Below, piece after piece: positions 1-11,870 of a stretch of 64,000 nucleotides of DNA (the stretch's first letter is position 1; the number at the start of each line of letters is the position of its first letter). This DNA comes from Cycas panzhihuaensis. Lineage: Eukaryota > Cycadophyta. The stretch is taken from assembly GCA_023213395.1 (NCBI GenBank), contig CM041465.1:238707741-238771740 (forward strand), written 5' to 3'. Under the pieces are notes generated by a model. That model was not told the DNA's origin and ran no database searches. It saw only the letters and a list, made by a program, of their open reading frames with translations. The position numbers and the translations under genes were made by a program.

Positions 1-291
1 TCCAACTTTGAGTACACTCTCTATTCACTTTTGGATCAAAGGTAAGAATGTTGATTTTATGGTGGAAAAAGGGCTATCTTAGTGGCAAACCTCCTATATT
101 ACCTCCTTAAAAAGGGGGAGGTTAGTTGCTTGTTGAGTTAGAAGCTCCTGTTCTTTGGAGTTGAGGTGGCAACAATTATTGAAGCTAACTGAGAATCTCT
201 CACCTAGTGCCGTCTAGGTTAGATTTGGTAGGCATGTCATTGAGTCTATCTTTGACCTCTATTTTGAAGTTAGATAAGTCATTGGTGAACT
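1..291 (-). pseudogene. Unrecognised coiled-coil coding fragment
   Basis: Read on the minus strand, this stretch translates from about position 291 into a helical, charged peptide with phrases such as NFKIEVKDRLNDM and TKSNLDG, followed by a Gln/Leu-rich run broken by stops. The Gln-to-stop changes suggest decay of a former coiled coil. It could be the gag-like part of a minus-strand retroelement whose primer site may be the one at 1574-1585. I do not recognise the family and the fragment runs off the left window edge. The reading frame is visible; any function is unknown. Confidence 0.3.
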
Positions 292-300
292 CAAAAATTT

Positions 301-1573
301 TCTCTGTTTGAGTTTTTTCTATTAGAGCTAAAGAAAGGAATTAAAGAAGCAGGAATAAGTAGAGAGAAGGGAAATAAATGAAGTGGGATAGAGTAAGAAA
401 GAACATGATATAAGAATAGGGAGTTGTTATAGGGAAAGAAGGGGCGAATAAGGGGATATAGGGTGTCTATAGCTTGTTGACCCCAGATTACATAAGCAAA
501 ATATTTGGTCCACTAGAAATAACACAAAAACTCATCAATATAGGGTGTATGAGTTTTAAGATGAATTTGAAGTGGTGGGGTCCACCAGTGGCCTAGGTAC
601 AAAAAGAGTGAAAATTTGGGGCATAAACTAACCTAGTGCAAAATGACCCTTATGATATGCTGATCAAATTGAGGTACATGAGTTATAAGTATAATTTTAT
701 TTTTTCCTTTTTTACACCGTAATGGCTAAGTGGAGTTTCTTTTTTTTTTTTTTTTTCTTTTTTTTTTTTTTTCTTTTTCTTCTTTTTTTTTCTTTCTTTT
801 TTCCTTTTTTTTTTTGGGCTTAAAAGCTTGACTATTTTGACAAGTTTTGAATTTAAGCAGTAAGTGGCTTATGATCTTAATTAAGACTGAGGCAAGGGAA
901 GTAGGGTGGGAATGATCAGATGTGTCCTACCCACTGAAAGATGAGGTGTGCTTGGTCTTATAAGCCTGTCAATAAACTTCTGATGTAGAAGTTTGGGGTA
1001 AGTAACTTCATGGCACTAACCACTAACCACTACACTACAAAACTTTAGTGGCTGATAGTTTACCTATACTAGGGAGGGTTTTGGGATCCTAAAGGGGTCT
1101 TCCTATATACCCGAAGGTACATGGATGCACACTTTCATAGCCAAGTTCTATCTAGGGTATGGTTTAGGAGTGTTATCTCCAGTCCTTCATGCAAGGGGTA
1201 GAAAAGCGACGATGTGCTTAGCCAAAATGACAGATCCATGTGATATTTAAAGACCCCCGATATAGGGTATCTACCTAACTACTTGGGTAGCCACCCAATG
1301 GTGTTATCTACCCTTGGAATATAACTCAATGTAGAAAAAGAAAACTAAAAACTGAATTAAAAGTAGAAGAAATAAATTGCTTACATTACCTAAAGGAAGA
1401 AATTCACCTTCACTTCATGACCTCTAATATGTCTTGCTACCATTACTTAATCTCCTTGGAGAGGGTACTAAGTAAAGGTCTTTCCTCAATCTCTACCTAG
1501 GTAGAGAGTGTACTCAATCATATAGAAAAAAAAAAAATTACTTTTTTAAGCAGCTTCCCATAATCGCGACATA
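301..1573. other. No gene seen; decayed repeat-like DNA
   Basis: AT-rich sequence without a usable reading frame. It may be internal sequence of a minus-strand LTR element whose primer site lies at 1574-1585. Apart from the T-rich tract at 737-815, I see no motif I can name. Confidence 0.4.
737..815. repeat. T-rich low-complexity tract
   Basis: About 80 bases of nearly pure T broken by single C residues. It could be the A-tail of a reverse-strand retroposon or a slippage-expanded polypyrimidine tract. No coding retroposon was recognised beside it. Confidence 0.9.
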
Positions 1574-1920
1574 GCTCTGATACCACTTGGACTATTCCTT
1601 CTCAGAAATATGGACTTGTAGGTGCAAAAATTAGTAGAAAATGAAGCCAAAATAACATAAATGTGCAAGTAGATCATAGATAGTGAATCACCAAAATGAG
1701 TACCAAAGCACTTTCTCTTTCAAGATACCATACTCGACAACATTACAAGTGATTTAACCCTTTAAATACATAAGTAAGGGTCTTCATCCTTATGATTCTA
1801 TTAGTAGCCCTAGTGGCCTTACATCTTATTAAACGGATTAGCGATTCATAAACACATCTTAATAAACACCTTAATCCTTACTTGCTGGTGGCTCCCGCTC
1901 GCTAATGCTAAGGAAATGTG
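1574..1920 (-). mobile_element. Minus-strand LTR with intact tRNA-Met-type primer site
   Basis: GCTCTGATACCA at 1574-1585 is the reverse complement of TGGTATCAGAGC, the initiator-Met primer site common in plant Ty1/copia elements. Sequence to its right, read on the minus strand, should then be the end of a 5' LTR. It contains a TATA-like ATGTATTTAAAGG about 190 bases before the primer site. The far LTR end is not clear, so the right boundary is approximate. The unchanged primer site is notable in such decayed DNA. Confidence 0.55.
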
Positions 1921-2450
1921 GGGTTTTGTTATAAAGTACATCTTACAAAAATAGTGATTATAGTGCATGGTTACCTATGTATTTTAGTATATAGTTTCTA
2001 TTTCATATAGATATTAATAATTATTTTTATTTATGAGATTGTTTGGATAACTAGCTAATAGATGATGATTTATTATGGCTTTATAGGTGAAGATATGTAG
2101 TTGTTAAGGAATATATTATATATAAATATGATGGTAAGAGTCATGTATATTGGTTGATATTTGATAGATGAATGATTATTATGCATGGTTTTATAGGTAC
2201 ATTACTCATAGTTAGTCACTGGTGATCATAAATTACTACATATAGATTAAAAGTTAATTTCTTATAGGAGATAAGCATGATATTATTAAATTTATAGGTT
2301 ATAGGTGATACAACCTAATATAGTTTGATACAACTTGATATAAATTTTGTTATAGGTTTATATATTCTAGCATACAAGGAAAGTATGAAGATATTAAAGA
2401 CCAAGGACTGAAGACTTGAAGATTTAAAAAAATTAAATATTAAGTGGGAG
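1921..2450 (+). mobile_element. 3' internal end of a Ty1/copia element with polypurine tract
   Basis: AT-rich sequence ending in TTAAGTGGGAG at 2440-2450, a polypurine tract directly before the LTR at 2451. The preceding GAAGACTTGAAGATTTAA run and the ATAGGTTATAGGTGATA run resemble the sequence beside the minus-strand PPT at 24735-25020, so both look like 3' ends of one copia family. No open reading frame survives. Confidence 0.55.
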
Positions 2451-2950
2451 TATTAGAATAGATGATATTATCATATATGTATTGTTTAATGTAATAAAGT
2501 AAACCTACATAAAATTCCTACTTACCAAAAGCACCAAGAGATATGATATATATAATTATTCATGTAAACGTCCTATTAGATGATGAAATGGCTCAAGAAA
2601 TATTATAGGCTAATTTTGAGAAAATTATTCATATAAATATATATACACATCACTTAATAACTTAAGAAATATCTTTGATTTGAAGATATATTAATTTGAT
2701 ATCTAAAGAGAATCTCTTAACTCTAACCTTCTCCTATAATTTTTTCCACACTAATTTTCTCATGTATAAATTTATTATTTCTCTTATGGTGAATAATTAT
2801 TGTATGTTTAATCTATTTATACTTTATAATTTATATTATTACTTGATATATTGATCTTATATACATTATTTGTATATGTTTCTCATAATATGATTCATTG
2901 ATTATACATGTTTGGTATACTTCTATTATATAAAATAAGTATATTGCAAT
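2451..2950 (+). mobile_element. Ty1/copia LTR
   Basis: This roughly 500-bp interval lies between a polypurine tract (2440-2450) and a primer site (2952-2963). It begins TATTAGAATA, probably TGTTAGAATA before a G-to-A change. A segment around 2700-2770 (CTTAACTC, CCTTCTCC, CTCATGTATAAAT) resembles the end of the interrupted minus-strand copia LTR at 14286-14427. Having internal sequence on both sides is unusual for a single insertion. Confidence 0.6.
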
Positions 2951-2951
2951 A

Positions 2952-2963
2952 TGGTATTAGAGT
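2952..2963 (+). other. Copia primer-binding site, decayed
   Basis: TGGTATTAGAGT matches the initiator tRNA-Met primer site TGGTATCAGAGC except for two C-to-T transitions. It fixes the orientation of the copia element whose gag and pol follow. Confidence 0.75.
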
Positions 2964-4440
2964 TAAATTATAAATTCTAGCATAAAACCCCTAATATTGA
3001 CCTATTATTCTAACCATTGATAGGATGATAATGATAATGCAGTAGAAGAGTCATTTTTAGAAAACATAACTTCATTTAAGTAAAATAACAGATTTTGTGA
3101 AGGGGTCCATCATTGCTCATGCCCCTTTAGGGAGTATTCCTTAAGAAATATTATATATAATCCTCAATTGAATAATATTTTATTTTTTATAAAATTCATA
3201 TGATATTAAAGTGGATTGAAAAGTGATTTGAGTTCTGTAAGTGAGCCTCCCCTACCATGTATCCCTTAATCACATGATCATTTGGGTGCCAGGGCCATTT
3301 CTAGACCATTAAGTATATATAAAAGTAAATATACCATGGTGCTTAGTTTTTTGAGATCTTTGATTTGATAATAATTGATTACAACACTTTTATATAAATT
3401 CTTAGTGAAAAGTAAATGCTATATTTCTTTTATGGTATTCTATCTACCTATGAATAAACTAAGGCAGAAAATCACTTAAACTACCTACTTATGCATAGAC
3501 CGAAGACTCTCATAACTTTCTTTCTTTATTTTTATACTTGTTCATCTACTTTCAAGTTGCTTTTCTTATTACTTTATGCTTAAAATAACTAATGGAAGTG
3601 GTATATTAGGGACTATCATAAAAAGGCTCATAGGTCTAGAAAATTACACTATTTTGAAGCATTTCATATTCAATTATTTTAATCGAAATGATCTTTATAA
3701 ATATATAGACAACTCTATAATAGGTAAAGATGCTATAAAGAGCATTACATTTTAATATAAATTAAATATTGATGCTAACTTTAATGTTAAATATTAATTA
3801 AATATACATCTTATATTTAGTTTTCTTAATATATCAATTAATGGTAGTGTCATCTTGTATATCAAGGGATTTGTGACACTAAAGTATATGTGGGACATGG
3901 TGCTAAATCTATTTGAGTATAAGAATGATATAAGAGCTCTTAACTTATAGAGTTAATTATAGATCTTGAAGATAACTGGGAATGTGATGGAGCACATATG
4001 AGATGTGGGATCAATTTAAGATCAATTAGTGACTATAAGATAGTTTCTCATTAAAAAATCATCACTTATATACTCAGAAATCTACCAAATCAATATAAAA
4101 ATTTTACAAATACATTAACTTTTGTAGTTAAATTATCCACTCTCATAATTGGTTCTTTGGAATCACTATTTATGAAACATGGAAACAAACTAAAACATAT
4201 GCATTGTGAATAATCTATAGTATTATCATCCAAATCAAAAGGGAAGAAGCCTTTTGTTCTAAAGAAAAATGTGCCTTTTGAACCCATAATTCAAAAGGAT
4301 AAACTAAGATTTTCAAAGGGACAACATAGGCCAAAGTATTATCATTGTGAGAAACTAGACTATATAAAAAAATGATTCTTAGGAATGGTAATATCAACAA
4401 TATTAGTTGCAACAATAACAACCTTAATAGCAAAGGAAAT
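2964..4440 (+). pseudogene. gag: Ty1/copia gag remnant
   Basis: Broken plus-strand gag. Around 3885-4110 the translation follows the UBN2/gag pattern (LWDMVLNLFEYKND, then an ILKITGNVMEHIRD-like run and a YQIN-like end of the domain). A zinc-knuckle remnant lies at 4335-4382, reading KYYHCEKLDYIKK. In the normal C-x2-C-x4-H-x4-C knuckle, the first Cys and the His are both Tyr here, each explained by a G-to-A or C-to-T transition. Many stops interrupt it. The part before 3600 has no recognisable domain. It leads directly into the protease remnant in normal copia order. Confidence 0.75.
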
Positions 4441-5165
4441 AATAATAATGATAACATGGTCATGTTTTAGATGCAATAGAGAACACACCTACTAATATTT
4501 CAAAGTGATTATTTATTATAATATACAAAGTAAATAGATACACAAGATGTTTGGTTCATTAATTCTGGTACATCAAGACATATGATTTGAAGGCTAGAAT
4601 GGTTCTTTCAAATTTCAAAAGTAAATCGAAAGGTCACCATTAAGGACAACACTAATTTAAAGGCTACAATAGTAGGAAAAGTTTCAATCATTATACCAAA
4701 TGGGAAATAATGATATTTAGATAATGTTATATATATACTAAATCTAAAGGCCAACCTTATTTTAATTAGGAGTTTGAATAATAAGACATGATTATAATGT
4801 TTGTTTAAGGATAATGTATGGTATGTGATAAATAACATAATACCATAGCTAAGGGATTGAGAGAGAATAACTTGTATAAGCTATAAGTGTATTCTTATAT
4901 ACAAAGAGTGCCCTTTTTTATATCTATAAAACAAAATTTATGGCATGAATAAATAGGTCATTTAAACTACACTAGTCTCTAATTGATATATAAGTTAAAA
5001 TTGGTGCATAGTCTTCCTGTTATAAATAATGAAGGTTATTTGTATAAACCTTATATATTTAGAAAATAGTATATAAAACTCTTTTTAAAGAAGAAGACAT
5101 GGAGAGATATAAAGAAGTTAAGATTAGTTCACTAGATAAATGTATTTAATGAACTAGATCCATAC
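4441..5165 (+). pseudogene. pol: Ty1/copia protease and pre-integrase remnant
   Basis: At 4546-4584 the frame reads DVWFINSGTSRHM, the copia aspartic-protease signature WxxDSGAxxHM. The catalytic Asp is Asn (AAT at 4561-4563), a single G-to-A change that would abolish activity. At 4930-5060 the GAG-pre-integrase pattern LWHxxxGHLNYTSL is recognisable, followed by YIFRK and KKKTWR typical of the stretch before the integrase core. The frame is then cut at about 5165 by an inserted minus-strand LTR element and resumes at about 6433. Confidence 0.75.
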
Positions 5166-6432
5166 CACTCTTTAAACCAAAGGTAAGCCTCTCTTTTATA
5201 GATACAATGAGACTATTTCAGACACTTCTTTGTTGCTAAAATAGTTATTAGTAAGTAATTTTAAATATGAATGTATATCATGGAACTAGTCATCTATCTT
5301 ATGAGTCTCATCTGCATTAAATACATATGTTATGAGACTTTATCTAGCTATGATAATATATATATGGGAGAAATTAGAGGGTTTCTATAGAATATTATCT
5401 TCTAATTTTGATATAAAAATAAATATTAGATCTCAAAAGTAATGGTTTAATAACAAAAGTTTGAATGACTAAGAAAAGTATAATATAAAACCCTTAGCTT
5501 TAAAATTTAATATTTATAAAAATATATCTAAAAAATACATAAAATATATATTAAGATGATGGTCTATAAAATATAATTCCAATGGTTTAGATGGATTTAA
5601 ATTCTGATATCTAGATCAAAAGTTATAGCCCTTTTTAGAAAGGTCACAACTAGGGTTTATAAATACTACAATAATACTTACTAGTATAATGCCTATAATG
5701 TTTTGCTCTAAACACCAATTAACCTCCAACCAATTCCATTAGAAAGTAAATTTAAAAATCCATTCAATAAGAAAAGCATTGAGGTCATTTGGATACATGT
5801 AGACAAAGGTATAACTCTTTGAAGTTGAGGTAGCATATTTAGCACTAAAATATGGCAATAGAAAGGTAAGTTAAAATTAAGTCTACTATAATTTCTATAA
5901 TTTTTTACCAAAACCTATACTATGATAAGTCAAAATTCATGGAATAGGCCTTTTCATCTTAAAAACTTTATTAATTCTTAGAAAATCTTTTATTTGCACT
6001 CATAAAGAGTAAAACTTTCACATGCCAAAAACCCTTGAAAAAAAATAACTCTTTTTTTCCCCAAGTAACCTACAATAATATAAAAAGAAAAAAAATAGCC
6101 ATATTTTGGCACTTGTATCAAAATAGATCCCTAGTTCTTGCATGGATTAGAAATGACTCTAATACCACTTATAGGTCTAATTCTCTAACCATTCAAGATA
6201 AAAAAATATAGGAAGAGAAAATGATAGAAAGAAGATAAAGAAGAAGGTAAGGTTCTAAAGAGAATTCATTAAGATAACACCATATATCTTCTCTTTATAA
6301 TAAAGTAGGGTACATGTAATACTAACCACCACATTATTATATTCCTACCTCTAGGCTAATCAATCCCCTATTCTCATATGGTAGAGAATCATAATAAATA
6401 TCTATAAACTAATATCTATCATCTTACTAAGA
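5166..6432 (-). mobile_element. Small minus-strand LTR element nested in copia integrase
   Basis: Foreign AT-rich DNA separates the pre-integrase part from the integrase core of the surrounding copia element. ACTCTAATACCA at 6156-6167 is a minus-strand primer site (TGGTATTAGAGT, decayed). The LTR would therefore be 6168 to about 6430 and the internal part would lie to the left. No protein domain is visible in the roughly 1 kb of internal sequence, so this is a short non-autonomous or deleted element. Its ends and target duplication could not be fixed by eye. Confidence 0.55.
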
Positions 6433-7389
6433 GGAGCAAGATGCTTTATCACTTTTATCGATGACTTTTTATAAAAAACTTAGAGTTTTATATTGAGGGA
6501 AAAATCACAAACCTTCACTTATTTCAAATAGTTTAAGGAGTTGCTAGAGAATAAAAGTGGTTGAAAGATTAAAGTCCCATGAATTGATAATAGTGGAGAT
6601 TATACTTTAAATAAATTCATATAGTTGTATAATGATCATAAGATTAAGAGGTAGTTTTCTACTACTTATACACTTTAGAAAAATAGAGTTACTAAATAAA
6701 TGAATAAAACCTTGGTTAAAAAAGGTAAAGCCATGATGCAAGACAAGGATGTAATAGATTTTTTATGGGCAAACACTATTAATATAATTATATATATGTT
6801 AAATATAAGAACTACAAGGGTTGTAAACTAATTGTAATTCATCTTAGAATTTTTGGGTGTACAACATACATGTATATCCATAAGGAGAAATAATGAAAGT
6901 TGGATTATAAAAGCACAAAATATATCCTTGTTAGATACTCTAAGGAAAGCAAAGTTTATAGAGTATATAAGTTGTCAACTCAAAACGTTTACACAACTCA
7001 TGATATAATCTTTTATAAAGATGAGACTTAAAATGTTGGTTCAATTAATATTAAGGATTGAGTTAAGCATCCACCTGAATACAATTCTTTACAGGACATT
7101 TTCTAACTAGAGTATAAGCCATTTAACATTGGTAAAGTAGTAAAATTAGAATCCTTTTAGTTTTTAAAAGCTAATTTTGAGTAGAAGTCAAAGACAAAGT
7201 TGAAACCAAACCCTAAGCCAAAGAAACCATCTAATACTTCACCTTCATCCTCATGGAAGAAACTTCTAAAATGGTATTTAAAAACTATAGATAATGTTAA
7301 GGAATTATTACCTTTGTCTAAGAAAAGTGAAAATAAAAAAATATGACCCTTTTAACATGTAAATATGAATCTATAGCAGGTGTGTTAGA
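6433..7389 (+). pseudogene. pol: Ty1/copia integrase core remnant
   Basis: The frame resumes at FITFIDDF (about 6444) and keeps the copia integrase order: FKELLENKSG, then IDNSGDYT with the second catalytic Asp near 6580, then the FSTTYT segment. In the usual QNGVAERMN motif the catalytic Glu is Lys (about 6695), again a G-to-A change. AMMQDKDVIDFLWA follows. From 6850 to 7389 comes the usual low-conservation linker, including a Lys/Pro-rich KPNPKPKK-like stretch near 7205. Several stops, mostly Trp- or Gln-derived, interrupt the frame. Confidence 0.8.
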
Positions 7390-8500
7390 TGTAGATGAAC
7401 TATCTATAATTGAAGAAGCACTTGAAGAGCAGAAGTATTATGACATTATGGAAACTAAAATCCTAGTGGTTAGGAAAAAACATACATAATATTTAGTAAT
7501 ATTACCTACTAATATGCAAGTAATTAAATAAAAATAGATCCATAGAATCAAGTTTCAATATGATAGATCTAGAGATAGATATAAAGCATGACTTGTTATG
7601 AAAGACTTTGAGCAATGAGAAGGGATCAATAACTAATAAACATCTACCCCTATTATAAAAGTAAATACCATTCATCTCATTATGGTGATAACTTCATAAT
7701 TCAATTGATAACTACACCAAATAGATGTGAAAAACACATTTTTGAATAGGGATTTAAATAAATAAATTCACATGGAGTAGTCTCCTAGCTTTATTGAAAA
7801 AGGTTAGGAGCATTCGTATGCCAACTCAAGGAAGTCTCATATAGCTTAAAATAAGATTTTAGAGCATGCTATGAGAAAATTGACTAATACTTTTAGAATA
7901 ATAGATTTGAGAGATCTTTAGTTGATTCAAACCTAAACATCAAAGCAGATAATGATAAAATGATGTCTATGGTATTTTATATTGATGATATATTAATAAT
8001 AGGTAATGATATCATGCTTAAAGGTAGATCTTAATTATTGCTTTGATATAAGAGATCTGAGGATTATATACTACTTCCTTAGAGTGGATGTATCCTAAAG
8101 GCCTCAACATGTCTTCATCTCATAAGTAAAGTATACTTGGAAAATTCTAAAGAAATTTAGAATAAATGATTATAAACATATGCCTATCCTCATGGGGATA
8201 GGTTTTATATTGGTAGTGGAAGATGGTAGAGTAGATGTTGATTCTATATTATTTAGGCAATGAGTAGAAAGTCTAATATATTTGATTACTACCAAACCTA
8301 AGATATCTTTTACAATTAAAATAGTATCTAGGTTTATGGTAATGCCAAAACAGAGTCATTAGAAAGCTACAAGAAGGATCCTTGAATACTTAAAAGGGAC
8401 AATTCACTATGGACTCAAATTTTTATATAATGATAGTTTCAAGTTAACAAAATTCATAAATCCTGATTAGGATGGATATATAGATAGAATAAGGTTAACT
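7390..8500 (+). pseudogene. pol: Ty1/copia reverse transcriptase remnant
   Basis: Recognisable copia RT: a KYDRSRDRYKA stretch near 7555-7590 (usual form: a substrate-binding KARLVAKG region), then a VCQLKEVSYSLK region. The catalytic motif reads YIDD at 7978-7989 and is followed by ILIIGND, so all catalytic-site residues remain. The frame is broken by many stops and frameshifts and cannot make an enzyme. It sits between integrase and RNase H in normal copia order. Confidence 0.8.
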
Positions 8501-8900
8501 TTTATGTATTGTTTTAGTTTGGTTTTAACTACCATCATATGGAGTGACAAAAAAAAATCAAATAATACTTTGTCCCCTATTAAAGTAGAGTATAGGGCTA
8601 TAGTTACAACAACTATAGAAGCCATTTGGTTATATTAGATTTTGAAGGATATGGGACTATATGAATTAGAACCAACTATGTTATACTATGATAATCAAAG
8701 TACATTGAAGATTGCTAAAAATTCTATGTTCTATGATTATATTAAATATATTAAAGTATAACATCACTTTATTCTAAAATTGATTTTAAAATATGTGATA
8801 AAAATAATGTATAGGTTAATAGAAAAATAATTAGCTATCATCTTTACAAAACCATTAGCACATGATAGATTCTAAAATCTCAATGATAGTTTAGGTGTTA
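8501..8900 (+). pseudogene. pol: Ty1/copia RNase H remnant
   Basis: The translation keeps the copia RNase H landmarks in order: WSDKK, then LSPIKVEYRAIVTTTIEAIWL (the usual STAEAEY motif, now SPIKVEY), then the YYDNQSTLKIAKN segment and the HHFI-like histidines. Stops and a lost Glu show decay. It ends about 20 bases before the polypurine tract. Confidence 0.75.
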
Positions 8901-8919
8901 AAAAAATAAAATAAATATT

Positions 8920-9240
8920 AAGGGAGAGTATTAGATATTTTGGGCTTATAATCTTAGGTTATGGGCCTTCTCTTAATATTTTCATTATAATAGAGTAAGA
9001 ATTATTTTATATTATATGGGATGAGCTAATTGGGCTTATAACTCTCACTTTATATGTATCACATTAGGTAGGATTATTATTCTATCTAATTTTATGTTTA
9101 GTTATGTATAATTATTTATAAAATTAAGAGTGAAGAATAAGGATTATTGAGATAGTTTTATAATGTGTAAGATTTATTGATATGATATTTTATCAAATAT
9201 TTCAAAACAATTTTCTAGATTTTAATAGGTAATCCATTTA
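8920..9240 (+). mobile_element. Ty1/copia polypurine tract and 3' LTR
   Basis: AAGGGAGAG at 8920-8928 is a polypurine tract. The following sequence begins TATTAGATAT, probably TGTTAGATAT originally, and should be the 3' LTR. Its body does not visibly match the LTR at 2451-2950 beyond the first bases. The pol and the upstream LTR may therefore come from different family members, or the pair is very old. The right end is set where chromovirus-like coding begins. Confidence 0.5.
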
Positions 9241-9269
9241 GTTATTTATCTCTATTACATACCTTACCA

Positions 9270-11134
9270 TAATACTAGTTTGTATTAATACATTTGTTGA
9301 AGGATTTGGTGCAATCTTAATGCAAGATAAGAGGGTCATATCCTATGAATTAAAACATTAAAAGATTATGAGAAAACTACCATGTTTTAGAGATTTAGTG
9401 ATTATGCGTGCACTCAAAGTATAGAGGCATTACTTACTAGGAAAAAGCTTCAAGCTTCATACTAACCATGATAATTTCAAGCATATATTCACTTAATCAC
9501 ATATAATTATAAGATAGTGTAAGTGGATAGAATACATAAGTGAATTCTATTTTCATTCACATTCCATCAAGGAAAAAGAAAATAAAGTGGTTGATGATTT
9601 TAAGTTTAAGATACTACATCACTTCAATAAGTAAGCATTAATCTAATTTGATAGAGTCCATTTTGAAATCATATAAACAAGTTGAGTATTATATGTATGT
9701 AAAAGAACCCTTACAAAGATAGTAAGCTTAGGTAAATATGGATGCCATACTTTCAAGAACGTATGTAAGTTTTTATGTAATAGAGAATAACACACTAAGC
9801 TTTTAGTAAAGGATATATGTGGTACTAGAATTAGATAATAAAGAATTAATCATGCATAAGCTCATGATGTCTCCTATGTAGGGAACCTTGGCTATCATAA
9901 AACATATTCAATTATGGACAGGGACTTTTGTTATCCAAGAATAAAGAGAAATATAGTGAGCTTTATTGCAAGATGTTTAGCGTACCAAAAAGTTAAGGTT
10001 GAGTATAAACATCTAGTAGGACTATCACAATCTTTAAAAATTTGAGAATAGAAATGGAAATTAATTACTATAGATTTTATCATAGATCTACCATAAAGCT
10101 TTTTACAACAAGATGTAATTATGGTAGTAGTAGATAAGTTAACCAAATAAGTTCATTTCATTCTAATTTATACTAATCACATTGCTTTAGAGGTCACTTC
10201 TATTTTTATGAAGGAAATTGTTAGACTACATGTCATCCCAAAGGCCATTATGTCAGATAGAGATGCCAAGATTACTTCTAAATTATGACAATCCATATTT
10301 TAGGAGTTGGGTACTAAACTAAAATTTAGCTTAATGTACCACCCTAAAACCAATGGAAAATCTAAGATAGTAAATCAAATACTTAAAGATTTAATCCAAA
10401 TGCATATAATAGAATGACTATCTAACTGGGAAAACCACTTATACTTAACTAAATTGTCCTACAATAACATAGTCTATTATTCCATAGGAATGAGTCACTT
10501 TGAGGTGTTGTATGGAAGAAGGTGCAACATATCTCTAAGCTAGGAAAACTTAGAGGATATAAACATGTTGGTCCTAAATATATTATAAGAAATAGGGAAA
10601 TAAATAACTAATATCAAATAATAATTAAAGATAGCTCAAGATAGATAAAAGAGCTATACATATCTAAAGTAGTTAGCAAAGGAGTTTTAAGTATGTGATC
10701 ATGTGCTTCTATGAGTGAGGCCCAAAATAACTTGTTCAACTTGGGTTCATGCAAAAAGCTCTCATAAAAGCATTATGGTCCCTTTAAAATTTTGGAATGA
10801 GTAGGCTAAGTTGGTTATAAGCTTGCTCTATCTCTAAACCTTTAGATTCATAATATATTTTATGTTTTATTATTAAAGAAATATATGCTAGACTTGAAGC
10901 ATGTATTTGATTAGACTAATCTCATAGTAGGACCAAGTCTTGACTTTGAAGAAGAATTCAAAAAAATCCTAGATAAAAGAGAAAATGTATTATGAAATAG
11001 GTGTATGAAGCAAGTAAAAATGTAGTGGAAACATTTAACTCTAAAAGAAATCATATGGAAGTTAGAAGATGATATACAACAATAGTACCCATATTTGTTT
11101 ATAGTAGGTTGAAGTGCATCAAGATGATGCTTTT
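9270..11134 (+). pseudogene. pol: Chromovirus-like Ty3/gypsy RNase H-integrase remnant
   Basis: The fragment begins inside RNase H (the HIPSRKENKVVDDF-like end near 9580) and continues into integrase. Integrase landmarks: HAHDVSYVGNLGYHKT (zinc-binding histidines), then IARCLAYQK, where the second CxxC Cys is Tyr. Next comes TIDFIIDLP near 10070 (first Asp), then MSDRDAKITS near 10250 (second Asp), then NGKSKIVNQ near 10350, where the catalytic Glu is Lys. Near 10965-11085 the end reads RENVL, KQVKMxWKHL and WKLEDD, the C-terminal chromodomain-like tail of these elements. There is no RT or gag on the left, so the 5' part is missing. Confidence 0.8.
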
Positions 11135-11514
11135 AAGAAGTGGAGGGGGATGTAAGGGCCCAACCATAAAATATCCTGAAATTTTACTCTTTTTGGATAT
11201 GTCACATCTCAAGTATATATTTATGTAAAATTCCTCTTCATTTCATAACCTTATGCATATATACATTCTTTTTATTTTATAGCTTTATTTGAATGTAATT
11301 TTTTTCATTTTATAGATTTGTTTATACTATGTAAGATGGAAGCTTATTATATAATCTACCAGGTGTGAAGATGTATCATTTAAATTTGTTCATCTTATAT
11401 GAAGTAGAAATTTATTCCATGCTCCTTCAGGAAGAGGATGTACCATTTTTGGTTATTTATAGTAGTTAGTATGTTATGTTGGGTTGTGTTACATTAGGAT
11501 ATAAGGTGTTAGAT
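11135..11514 (+). mobile_element. Chromovirus polypurine tract and 3' LTR start
   Basis: AAGAAGTGGAGGGGGA at 11135-11150 is a polypurine tract, followed directly by TGTAAGGGCCC, a typical gypsy LTR start at 11151. The LTR end was not found. A dispersed AT-rich repeat (11515-11870) lies in it or directly after it. Confidence 0.7.
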
Positions 11515-11870
11515 TTTTCTTCTAACATCTTAAATAATGTAATATTTATGACCTTTTTATTGATTACATACTACAAAATCATCTAGATTACTCGCAAGGG
11601 TAGTATATATATAACAGAGCACATGATATGAATGAGAGAAGAATAGAGGGGAAAATGATTGTAAAGGTAGATATTAGGTATTAAAGATTCATATAACATC
11701 CTTAAGATATAAGAGATCAATTGATTATTATATAATTTATAAAGAATAATTATACCAAGTGGAAGAGAAAATTTTCAACTTTCTATTGATTAGGTGAAAG
11801 TCCTAAAATAGGTATTAAATGTAAAAAATATGTAAGTTCGAAGTTATAAGAATGAATGATTAGTAATTTG
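11515..11870 (+). repeat. Dispersed AT-rich repeat, copy 1
   Basis: This stretch shares long runs with 32960-33290 in the same orientation: the GAAGAATAxAGGGG, ATTAGGTATTAA, ACCAAGTGGAAGA and TTCTATTGATTAGTG-like runs occur in the same order in both. No coding potential. It could be part of a short LTR element. At the second copy a minus-strand primer site (32721-32731) lies about 240 bases to the left. Confidence 0.5.

Noticed and set aside
737-815. Poly-A tail of a LINE or SINE on the minus strand
   Set aside because: No LINE coding or SINE-like A and B boxes were found next to it. Left as low-complexity only.
1574-1585. tRNA gene because of the tRNA-complementary motif
   Set aside because: Only the 12-base primer site is present, with no cloverleaf around it. 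The same holds at 2952, 6156, 14275 and 32721.
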